The notes beneath the pieces are model-generated. The model worked only from the letters and a program-made list of their open reading frames with translations, was not told the origin of the DNA and did no database searches. From NCBI GenBank assembly GCA_958430865.1, contig CAUDNR010000468.1, positions 663 through 23,043 of the forward strand: a stretch of DNA of 22,381 nt, given 5' to 3'. Origin of the DNA: Entrophospora sp. SA101. Lineage: Eukaryota; Glomeromycota; Glomeromycetes; Entrophosporales; Entrophosporaceae. Numbering within the stretch: the stretch's first letter is position 1; each line of letters opens with the position of its first letter. Made by a program: the position numbers and the translations under genes. Positions 1-8,640 of this stretch are shown here, one piece after another.

Positions 1-352
1 TTTTTCAGAAGATAGTTTCCAAATTTGTACTAGCCAAAACTTCACTATATCGAGCGCCGACTGTAGTATACATAAAAGTCAGGGTCAGACACTAGAAAGG
101 GCAAAAATTAATCTTAAAAGAGTCTTTGAAAAGGGTTTATATTTATCATTATTAATAAGTTTTTTTAAAAATCATTATCAATTTAATATTGACAACATTT
201 AATATAATTGCAAAATAGGTCAAGTATATGTTGCTTTATCTAGATCTAAAACACTGACCTCTTTACAAGTTTTGAATTCCAATGTAGACAAAGTAGCTGC
301 TCATAAACAAGTAATAGAGTTTTATAAAGGCTTAGGAGGTTTGATAAAATAA
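1..352 (+). CDS. PIF1-type DNA helicase, C-terminal end (partial, two exons)
   Basis: This is the 3' end of a gene that starts outside the window. Reading 2-134, then splicing out 135-218 (84 nt, GT-AG), then 219-352 gives one frame ending in TAA. It contains SIHKSQGQTLER, the superfamily 1B helicase motif V region, and GQVYVALSRSKTLTSLQVL, motif VI with its arginine finger, followed by the usual tail ending in EFYKGL. In PIF1/RRM3 enzymes these motifs serve ATP-driven 5'-3' unwinding in telomere, replication-fork and mitochondrial DNA maintenance. Just before SIHKSQG the family normally has a PL.LAWA-like stretch; here it reads FTISSADC and the near-invariant Trp is missing, so the copy may be divergent or decaying. 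The bases TTTTTCAG at positions 1-8 could be another intron end. PIF1-like genes are also spread by Helitrons, so a mobile origin is possible. Confidence 0.8.
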
Positions 353-788
353 TTAATTTTTGATCTAAAATAATTTCTTTTTTAATAAAATTGCTTTTTT
401 AATAAGATAATAATTACCAATTGTATTTTAAAACTAGCAGATCAATTCAGTTGCAATAATAATTCTGGTAGTGGTGATGATCATGCTTATAAAACTGCTT
501 CTGTGCCTCTGTCCCACCTCCACTACAATCAAAACAATCTTCTTTAGTAAATGGTAAAATACAATCAGTTAATAATTGACTAATAATTGATTTTATTAAT
601 TTTTATAAGAATGATATATAACTATTATTATTAACTATGGCTTCATACCAATATGCAACTCCACAGGATCAACAGCATCAACATATCCTCCACTATCTTT
701 AACACAATCATTAACTGGTTCGTCATCATTATCATCAATAGCAACACCTGTTAATTCATCAATAAAATCATTACCTTCAATACCTGTT
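353..788 (+). other. AT-rich stretch with possible upstream exon(s)
   Basis: This lies between the helicase gene and the next recognisable coding exon. A frame without an ATG, open to the TAG at 545-547, reads Asn/Ser/Asp-rich (for example SCNNNSGSGDDHAYKT) and is followed by a GTAAAT donor-like site, so it could be a 5' exon. An ATG at 637 opens MASYQYATPQDQQHQH and stops after 22 codons. The downstream Ser/Thr/Pro-rich frame overlaps it in another phase. I could not find a splice that joins these pieces cleanly. Confidence 0.3.
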
Positions 789-1185
789 ATGACTATGCCA
801 CCATCAAATAACAGTAGTAGTAGTAAACCTATTATTTCAACCACAATGCATTCATCCTCTGATTGGGAAAGAACTTTACAAAGAAAACTTGATTTGTTTG
901 AATATTTATTGCCTAAAGTTAAGGCCAGTATATATCACATCATGTATACATTATAATGATCAAAAAAAGTTAGTTTTATTATTATCTAATATTATTATCA
1001 TCATTGTTGTTTACTAGAGCCTTGGACATAGAGATGCAATTGCATCTGCAATTGTTTTTCAACTTTTGCGCACTATCAATTTATATGAATTGGAATATTC
1101 CACAAATGATTATGAAAATTTTAAGGGAAAAGTAATGACTGCTTATAATATTGTAATGTCAGAACATTCATTTTTTAATTTATAA
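789..1185 (+). CDS. Unrecognised small gene, two exons (5' end uncertain)
   Basis: I do not recognise this family. The first exon is Ser/Thr/Pro-rich and ends in a helical segment, WERTLQRKLDLFEYLLPK. An intron follows (918-1017, GT-AG, phase 0; a GC-AG choice at 924 would add Val-Lys). The second exon, from 1018, reads SLGHRDAIASAIVFQLLRT and ends at TAA 1183-1185 with EHSFFNL. Only phase 0 keeps the second exon open. The first in-frame ATG is 789, but the same frame is open upstream to about 617 and clearly coding-like (Ser/Thr/Pro), so the true start is probably further 5', in an unseen exon or across a frameshift near 680. The Ser/Thr-rich leader plus helical core would fit a nuclear regulatory protein, but nothing proves it. 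Confidence 0.5.
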
Positions 1186-2313
1186 TATTTACAATGTGGA
1201 ATTTAATGTTATTTAGCAGATTAATTTTTTTAATAATAATAATATAAAAATTAAAAAAATTAAAATGATGATTAACTATAAATGTACATACATGTGTTTA
1301 TAATATTAATATTAATATTAATATTTTTACATATGAGGCATTGTAAAACTGACCACATTACAATTGTAATGGAACAACTAAATTTTTATCCCAATGTTCA
1401 CTTTGTCTGGCTTTGTTGCAGTATGCCCCATATGTAAATCGGAATGATCTTCCTTGTGATTTCCTAAAAGGCTACTGATGATCGACTTAAAAAATTTCCA
1501 TGATACAGAAAATCATTCCAATTCTTCTATATAAAATTTTAAATTTCGGACTGAACCATAGTAATAGTGAAATCAAATTGCCGCGTTTTGAAATTAATTA
1601 TCGCTTTTTTGGTCATTACAACTGATGATCTTCTTCTCCCTATTTGTGAATTGATAAAATTGATAAATAAGTTTATCAAATTTTATTATTTATTTGTCCA
1701 TATGAAGGATTATAGTATTTTGCACCTTCTCGACCATTTGCCAAGTTTATAAAGATAACGTCGAAGAAATTCTTTAGTTTTATAATGCTGTTTTTGAGAA
1801 CCTATATCAATATGAGAGTTGATTACACGGGTTTGAATGAACGAATGTGATGAATCGTCTGACATATAACTGATAATAATAACATTTCGTCAGTTGACTA
1901 AATTCGACCATTTCGCAAAAAATATTCAAGGTTAGTTGAATATCCATAGGAAAACTAAAGATTCTTTCCCGGTTAACGTGGTAATTACTGTACATGCTTT
2001 GTGCATGTAAATACACGTATCCAAGCAACCATAACACAATATTACGGGTTGCATAGTTGTTAATTTGAGTACAAATCTGACCATTTCAAGTATGTGGCTT
2101 AGAGAACGTTTAGTATTTCTTTTCGCATGGTTAAGATCGTATCCTTTTTATACTTCTGATAATTCAAAAGTATAAAACGGGAATTCGTGTAACACGTCAA
2201 ATTCATCTGCAATTTTTTTCCTTTTTTCTCATTCCTCCTACAAATTTTTTTTCTTTACCATTATTATTAAAGAAAAAAAGTGATTAATTGTAAGTTTGAC
2301 CGAAATCCCGAAC
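1186..2313. other. Intergenic, AT-rich, no supported gene
   Basis: Short ORFs on both strands (for example 1567-1752 plus, 1807-2037 minus) have no recognisable motif, no helpful splice context and random-looking composition. Simple TTAATA-type repeats occur near 1305-1325. The short phrase GATACAGAAAATC near 1503 recurs at about 14383. A pyrimidine-rich stretch (about 2210-2265) precedes the NHP10-like gene and may belong to its promoter or leader. Confidence 0.6.
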
Positions 2314-2333
2314 CATATATATATATATATAAA
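2314..2333 (+). promoter_or_regulatory. TATA-like (AT)n tract upstream of the NHP10-like gene
   Basis: An uninterrupted alternating AT run lies about 27-46 bp before the ATG at 2360. The position fits a core promoter element with a very short 5' leader, but in such AT-rich DNA it could be chance. Confidence 0.3.
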
Positions 2334-2359
2334 CGCACATTAAACTCTTCTTGATAAAA

Positions 2360-4568
2360 ATGTCTTCAAAGGTAATATGATAAATATTCTCAAGTTAAAA
2401 AAAAATAAACTTTACTAAGTTTTCGAGCAAAAATTTTTTTTTTCAGTCAAGACCAAAACAACAAAACTCCAAAATTCTTTCTGCTTCTGATGGTAAAGAG
2501 CAAATTTGCCTGTCATTGTTCGTCTTGTGTTATGATTTTTATATTATTAAATTTTCCAATTGCTTTTTTTTCCTATTTTTGGGAAAGAAGAAATCAAATA
2601 CAGGAGAAAATATAAAGAACTTAAAAAGAAAATACATGAAATGGAAGAGGTACAAAATTTCTTTTTTAACATTGGTTTATTTTTTCCTTCTAGACGATTT
2701 TACATATTATGGTTTTTTTATTAGGAAAATGATAAAATAAATCTTAAATTGGTGAGAGCCAAAAAAAGCATACAGCGATTAAAGATAGAAAGAAGGTAAA
2801 ACGATAAAAAACATATATAGACATAAAAGATAAAGACAATTATAAATTTAAATCATCATCAATTAACTATTTATTTTAATTAACCAGTTATTTTTTTCTT
2901 TTAGTTTTCTAGTGGATCGTTTAGAGCAATCACAACAGCACATTAATAATGAATCTGGGTCAGAGATTTCATCATCTCCACCAAGAGCAATGGATACTGA
3001 TGATGAATTAAATTCGGTGGGTAGTGATGACAATAAAAATAAAAATAATGATGATAGTAGCTCTTACAATAAAAACATGTCAGTGAAGGATTAATTATCT
3101 TACAACTCCAAAAAAAAAAGGAAGAGGAAAAATACCTCATGCTTATTTATTAATTGACATAATATGCAAAGTATTTTGTTCATATTTAATGATTAAGAAG
3201 GCATTAAATAATAATAATAATAACAATAATAATGTTTTTTGATAATGATCATTTAATATATATTTTAATGTAATCTAACTTTACTTCACCCTCCTTCATC
3301 TCATCGTGCCGTCCCCCCACTTCACTTTCTTTACATATATTCTTAACTCTTATCACATCATTCCCTGTACAAAATCATTTTGCAAAAATGAACCATACAT
3401 GGATCAATTAACGAAAATGATTATACTTTCTTAAAATTAATCTTTTTTGGAAATAGATAACATATAAATCAATTCAAAACAAACAATAATAATAACAATG
3501 TTTAAAAATTATAATTTAAATTGAATTTATTAAAAATTAGTCACAAGAAGAAATGCTTGAAGACTCGCGTGTAGGGAAACGTAAAAAACAAGTTAGAGAT
3601 CCAAATGCACCTAAAAGACCACGTAATGCATTCTTGATATATTGTCAGAATCAGCGTGAACAAGCAAAAGAAGAAAATCAAAACAACAAAGGATTTCAAG
3701 GTGTTACTAGAATATTAAGTCAAAAATGGAAGGATTTACCTGAAGATGAAAGAAAAGTTAGTAAAACTGGACGAAATTTGGTGTATACCCTACTGTAGAT
3801 ACACTATTATCTATTTATTTATCATTATTATTTTAAAATAGATTTATTTTGAAATGTATAACAAAGAAAAATTACGTTATGAAAAAGAAATGTCCAGTTA
3901 TGTTGGAGCTTCTTCGATAAATAATTATGGTCCTGAGGATTCACAAAGAAATCAAAATGTATCAATAATGATGATGGGAGAAGATGATGTAAATACCAAT
4001 AATGTTATCAATAATGTTACTGAACATTCTATTGATTACGACGATCAAGGTTTTTAAATTCACAAAGATTTTGATAGAGGCATCAGTTATCGGTGCGACT
4101 TATTATTGACCTTCTTCCACTTTTTATTATTTAGCAAATACTGAAAGACAACCAATTTCTTCAAGCAACATTCATAATCATTACAATAGTCAAGAAGAAA
4201 AATATCGAGATGGAGCTGATGCTTGTGCCACAGAGTCAGAAGACAATGGTAGAAAGCGCCACATAATGACGATGATGAAAGAGGATGGATATGATGAAGA
4301 TGCTTCAAACTCTTCTGTTAGCGAAGAAATGTTTGATGAATTAGCAGCAGACATAGCATATAATAGAGGATTTACAAGAGATGTGTTGCGTTATAATGAA
4401 AACGAAAACGAGGTAAGGGGTTTAGGAGCTGAAGAGGATGAAGATGAAGACGAGGATGACGAGGATGAAGAAGACGAGGATGAAGAATTAGGCAGCGTTG
4501 AAGGTGGTGGTGATTTAGAATACGATAGACGTGACGTACACAACATGATGTCAGAGAATGAAGATTAA
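2360..4568 (+). CDS. NHP10: NHP10-like HMG-box subunit of the INO80 chromatin remodeler (eight exons)
   Basis: Exons 2360-2371, 2447-2492, 2588-2649, 2725-2795, 2905-3082, 3541-3756, 3842-4049 and 4135-4568 join with matching phases into 408 codons. Residues about 20-68 are a charged coiled coil (YRRKYKELKKKIHEMEEEND, then IERSFLVDRLEQ) of the kind found at the N terminus of NHP10 and in animal INO80F/TFPT. Residues about 143-212 are an HMG box (DPNAPKRPRNAFLIYC, WKDLPEDERK, IYFEMYNKEKL), preceded by basic GKRKKQVR. Residues about 364-382 are an almost pure Glu/Asp run. Known role: NHP10 is a nuclear INO80 module that helps DNA or nucleosome binding and linker sensing. Oddities: it is about twice the length of yeast NHP10; intron 5 (458 nt) is far longer than the others (75-109 nt), so two adjacent genes cannot be fully excluded, although phases and family layout argue for one. 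Confidence 0.85.
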
Positions 4569-4727
4569 TGTGAACAAGGGGAAGAAAACTTTTCTTTCAA
4601 CTTTTAGTAATTATATATATATTATATATATGCAAATATCAATATAATATATAATTAAATTTAATTTCATAAATTTATTATTATTAAAAAACTTTATTTT
4701 AAATTTATCATTATTATTAATTAATAA

Positions 4728-5841
4728 TTATTGTATTTGTTTTCGTTTACAAGGAATTTCTTCTTGCATCATCAATTCATCAATCATCAATACTGAGAAT
4801 GATCTTTTTAATTTTGAAAATCCCGGTTCAAATCCATTATTATCTTTTAATTTTGCAAATTGATATTTTGCTTCTAAAGCTTTGTGTATAGAATTAATAG
4901 CTTCAAAATTATTTGGTGTTATAATCATCATATGTTCAATCAAATTTTGAAATAATGTCGGATTTAAGTATATGTTGTCTTAAAATAAATATAAATCAAT
5001 ATATATTATTAATAATTATTTAAATATCTAAATTAGTGAAGTAATTACCATGATTCATATTATATAAAGTGCTTAAAACTTCCTTGACTATATTTAAATC
5101 AAATAATTTAGGATCATTGATTATCATACTAAACACTAGAATAATATGTCTTTCGGATTTTTGTATAATGATACATTTAAATCTATCTACTAATATATCT
5201 TTCAGATTTTCATGAAGTATAGATTGTACAAAGGTTTTGTTCTATTATTAATATTATCACAAAGAAGATCAATTAGATGTCTAAAAAAATGTGAACAGAG
5301 AAAGAAAAACCTATTATTTTTCTTTTCTTTACTAACCAAATAACTAAACATGCTACTTAATATTTCAACAGCTCTTGCGTAATTTATAGATATTTCAGCA
5401 AATTTTTGAAACCATTTATCATCTAATTGTTTATAGCCAATTAACTGATTATTCAAAAACTCTAATGTATCTTCAATTACTGATTTCAAGTCTTTATATA
5501 ATCTTTTTTGAAAACCTTGCCAACAAATCCAATATATACTTCTATTAAAATCAAAAAAGGTTGAGAAATATTATTAACGGTATTATATATTTTTATCCTA
5601 ACAACTATATATGAAAACCTGTATAGCTCTTCATGTGAGTATGTGTGTAAAGGCCTTTTAATTTGTAACTCGACTTGTAGAGCATTTTGAATAAAATTTG
5701 ATATTTTAGGCCAGAAGATATTCTCATAAGTGAACTCGTTAACTTTTTAAAAAATTTTTGGAATTTTTTTTAAAAAACCTTTTATTTTAAATAAATAAAT
5801 AAATATAATTTTTGATATAGTTATGATTAACCTGATTCCAT
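4728..5841 (-). CDS. Cullin N-terminal-like protein, truncated (five exons)
   Basis: On the minus strand exons 5841-5832, 5742-5619, 5541-5337, 5241-5049 and 4978-4728 join in phase to 260 residues, starting MESVNEFTYENIFWPKI. Residues 39-45 (SHEELYR), about 58-72 (RLYKDLKSVIEDTLE) and about 104-118 (ILSSMFSYLNKTFVQ) match the order of cullin N-terminal landmarks: the EELY segment, the LY..L..... helix, and the YLDR.YV segment of the first cullin repeat. In cullins this half binds adaptors such as Skp1, DDB1 or BTB proteins. The reading stops after a basic end (PCKRKQIQ), so the cullin-homology domain, the RBX-binding region and the neddylation site are absent; family proteins are about 750-900 residues. 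It faces the NHP10-like gene tail to tail, 159 bp apart. It may be an adaptor-binding protein without ligase activity, or a recent truncation. A degenerate relative lies near 19.0 kb. Confidence 0.65.
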
Positions 5842-6397
5842 GTTTAATATAAGAAAGAAGAAGAGAATTTTGATTAAGCCTTGCTTAAAGGAGGAAATTA
5901 TTTTTAAACAACATCTATAAATAAATAGACTAACTATATATATACCTGAATAATAATGCACATTTCTGCTGGACACGACATATACATTTGCATTTTACAA
6001 TACAAAATAATTTTGATTAAAACGTAGGACTACGTATTTTGGAAATTACCTTTGAATTTTTTTAAATATTTATTGTTTACCTTACACGACAATTCTCTCA
6101 TTTATTCGCGGATCGTCAATTAAATGTACGTATTTGGAAATTACCTTGAATTTTTTTAAATATTTATAGTTTACCTTACTATTACACAAATCTTAAAATC
6201 ATAAATATTTGACTCCGCATAGTTTCTTATTTGTGAGTATAAACAAACAAACAAAATAAAAAAGCCAACACCTATATGTTGATTATGTCGATATATCCTC
6301 AAGGGATTATATATAAATAGACAATAAAAAGAATCAGCGCAAAAGAATTCAACGAAACAATAAAAAATTTAATCGTTAATAAAAATAATAATCAACT
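5842..6397. repeat. Divergent intergenic region with a 55-bp sequence repeated twice
   Basis: Between the divergent cullin-like and Asn-rich genes, about 55 bp at 6031-6085 recur with few differences at 6127-6179. Both start TACGTATTT and end GTTTACCTTAC, and both contain GGAAATTACCTT. The 41 bp between them contain TTCGCGGATCG. Paired elements between divergent starts could be shared regulatory sites, or just a local duplication. Confidence 0.7.
6309..6319 (+). promoter_or_regulatory. TATA-box-like element before the Asn-rich gene
   Basis: TATATATAAAT occurs about 80-90 bp upstream of the ATG at 6398, a usual spacing for a fungal TATA box plus short leader. The downstream leader is A-rich, as in well expressed fungal genes. 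AT richness makes chance matches likely. Confidence 0.35.
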
Positions 6398-6832
6398 ATG
6401 AGTCGCCATTACAATAATAATCAATATAATAATAATAATAATAATAATAATTACAACAGTGTTTATCCTTCTAATATACAACCAATACAACCAATCATTA
6501 TTCCTCTTGATGAGAACTCAAATAATCTTATGGGTGTTGACTATTCTGTCGAAAATAATGACAATTTTACTGGTCATTATTTAATCAATAACGCGAATAT
6601 TCCACAACAAAATTTAAGCAATTCAATCATTCCCAATAATAACAATTTCTCCGCCCATAACTTGGCTAGTCATATGGGTGATAATAATAATAATAATTTT
6701 GTTGATTACAACAATTTCTTTAACCAAAATTTAGTCAATAATAGATTGAATGCGCCAAATAATACAAGAGATCAGCTAATTCTTATAGCTAACCAACTTC
6801 AACATATCGTGAATCAATTGTTAAATAGTTAA
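6398..6832 (+). CDS. Asn-rich low-complexity orphan protein
   Basis: A single uninterrupted 144-codon frame starts with ATG in an A-rich context and ends TAA. I do not recognise a family. The protein opens MSRHYNNNQ, has an (AAT)n-encoded run of eight Asn near residues 12-19, further Asn runs (PNNNNF, DNNNNNF), scattered Gln, Ser and Tyr, and a short amphipathic C-terminal helix (DQLILIANQLQHIVNQLLNS) that could self-associate. There is no signal peptide and no membrane segment. Such prion-like composition is seen in fungal RNA-binding, signalling or transcription proteins, but no domain is present here. The length of the open frame in AT-rich DNA, the mixed codons outside the Asn runs and a TATA-like site upstream support a real gene. 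The gene is bracketed by a near-identical 19-20 bp sequence at 6216 and 6855. Confidence 0.6.
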   Translation: MSRHYNNNQYNNNNNNNNYNSVYPSNIQPIQPIIIPLDENSNNLMGVDYSVENNDNFTGHYLINNANIPQQNLSNSIIPNNNNFSAHNLASHMGDNNNNNFVDYNNFFNQNLVNNRLNAPNNTRDQLILIANQLQHIVNQLLNS

Positions 6833-7169
6833 ATGATGCTACAACAGCATATTACGCATAGTTTCTTTATTTGTTAATATTTATTAAAGTAGTTCATATT
6901 CTCAATTTGTTTAATTTCGTATTCTGTTTATTTAATTTCTATTTAAACAAAAATTATCATATTAAAGGGCTATAATTTCTAATATGCAATATTTTTTTAG
7001 ATGAAAAAGTAAATCTTTATTAAAAAGTGATTTTTGACACTAAAATCAAAAGTATACGGATAGAATATAATGTGTTATATATCAAAAGTTCATCAAAAGT
7101 CTCGATATTGTTAAATAAGTATTTCTTATTATCCACTATCCAACATCAACACCAAACCAATTGACAAGG
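6833..7169. other. Intergenic, 3' flank of the Asn-rich gene
   Basis: No coding signal was seen. The stretch is AT-rich and holds the second copy of CGCATAGTTTCT plus TTATTTGT at 6855-6874 and several T runs that could serve 3' end formation. Confidence 0.5.
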
Positions 7170-7530
7170 GTCCTTCTTTAGAACCAAATATATGAACGTT
7201 CGGAGGCAATAGCGGTTTATTTTGAGATTTTACCCCAAGCATTATTTGCACATTCATATAAAAATTATCCAAGAAAACCACAAGAAAGTGCTTTTATTAG
7301 AACAGAACTAGTATTTATAATCTAGCAAGAAAATCTCATGCTTGTACTATTGATATTATTATATATTTGTTGTAATTCCTATGGACTTATAAATAGTAAT
7401 CTACTCCTACCCGAACGATTTTAATTTCTTTGATAAATATCAAATAGCTCAAATGGTAGCTAACAAATTTCAAAAAAATACTTATCGGAAAAATTTTATA
7501 TCATTCAATGATTGTACGTGAAATTGAAAT
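7170..7530 (+). pseudogene. Decayed coding fragments, family unknown
   Basis: After an acceptor-like TTCTTTAG near 7182, one plus frame reads ERSEAIAVYFEILPQALFA and continues to RKPQESAFIRTELVFII before a stop near 7324. A one-base shift continues YNLARKSHACTIDIIIYL. Further on, another open stretch reads DFNFFDKYQIAQMVANKFQK. The amino-acid usage is protein-like, while frames change and stops intervene, so I read this as remnants of a gene rather than a working one. I do not recognise the family. Confidence 0.35.
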
Positions 7531-8380
7531 TAGCCAATCAAATATAAGGTGTATTTAAACCCCTAAACAGTTTCACGCGAGATCCTACACTAAAACCTAA
7601 ACCCCTACCCTAAACTAGTTTCGGGTGGTTTGAGTCCATAATCCAAATTTTGTTATATTATTTTAGAAAGCTTAGCTATATAATATTTATTACGAGAATG
7701 TTATGATATACTGAAATACGTAAACCCACTTTTTATCAATAGTACATAATAAATAAAGCGTATGTCATTGATTGATCAAATTTTAATAAATAAATATTAG
7801 CACTATTTTATTTTTAATATTGAAAAATTGTTGCTATATCAAGATAACGTCAAAAATTTATATTAATATCAAAAATGATATAATCACACTTTGCTATTAC
7901 ATACATAATTTCACGAATCCATTCATCAAAACATTAATTCCTATACGTGAAATGTCAAATCATGATTTCAATTATTGTTAAATACCAAATTCACTATAAC
8001 ACAATCATTTACTTCGTTGTCAGTGTTTTCCAAATTAAAGAATGTTCATATAAATTTTTAACATTTTCTTTTAACAAATAATAAATAAATTTAAGCGTTT
8101 GATATTATTGTTTCGTAATTAACAATGTTGTTTAATATTTCTAGAAAAGTATTTTTTCGTCACTAACCTTTGATTTCTAATTTAATAAAATGTATATAAT
8201 TTTTCTATAACATCCTATCTACAAAAGATCATTTATACGTATTTTGAAAGCAAAATGGGTAATTATTGTTATAGTTTTTATTATCAATGTTTTTATCAAT
8301 AAGATTGTTGTTATTGATATTTTTTTAACACATCTTGTTCATCCTTCGCTTCCTTCTTTCCCTTCATAAGTTTCTGGTAG
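7531..8380. other. Intergenic, with a short telomere-like patch near 7557-7617
   Basis: The stretch is mostly featureless AT-rich sequence. Near 7557-7617 the plus strand has several CCCTAAAC/CCTAAACCC-type phrases with unusual C content for this region, resembling degenerate interstitial TTAGGG-type repeats. No gene was seen. Confidence 0.4.
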
Positions 8381-8640
8381 TAGATGGCGTTTTCTATCTT
8401 GTGGACGACGTTATACTACATTCTGGATTATCTTCATATGCTCTTTCCGATAATTGACCATACCACATTCTTCCAATTTCATTTGAAACATCATTTTTTG
8501 GCAACTACACACAGCTCTTTTGCTCTTCTGTATTATTTTTTAATAATTTTGGATCAAAATTTTTATCAAAAAAAAATACTATATTGAACCTATATATACC
8601 CAAGTACAATAAGGTATAAGTCTCGACATTGCAAGCGACT
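8381..8640 (-). other. 3' flank of the TnpB/Fanzor remnant
   Basis: Read on the minus strand this follows the last recognisable nuclease motif. Short protein-like pieces (DRKRHLLPETYEGKEGSEG, and a Lys/Asn/Gln-rich piece) appear in different frames with stops. In TnpB and Fanzor loci the 3' end of the gene and its flank specify the guide (omega) RNA, so any leftover guide-RNA scaffold should be sought here. I see no clear structure by eye. The plus-strand ORF over this stretch is hydrophobic by chance. Confidence 0.3.

Noticed and set aside
635..844. 69-codon minus-strand ORF
   Set aside because: Antisense to a Ser/Thr/Pro-rich plus frame; its Leu and Asp runs come from AGT and TCA repeats on the other strand.
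2516..2740. 74-codon plus ORF through 2516-2740
   Set aside because: Translates introns 2 and 3 of the NHP10-like gene; the spliced frame gives the conserved coiled coil instead.
2943..3140. 65-codon minus-strand ORF
   Set aside because: Antisense to exon 5 of the NHP10-like gene.
4087..4308. 73-codon minus-strand ORF
   Set aside because: Antisense to exon 8 and intron 7 of the NHP10-like gene.
7444..7465. tRNA D-arm-like phrase TAGCTCAAATGGTAGC
   Set aside because: No matching anticodon arm, T-arm or acceptor stem; it also lies in a protein-like frame.
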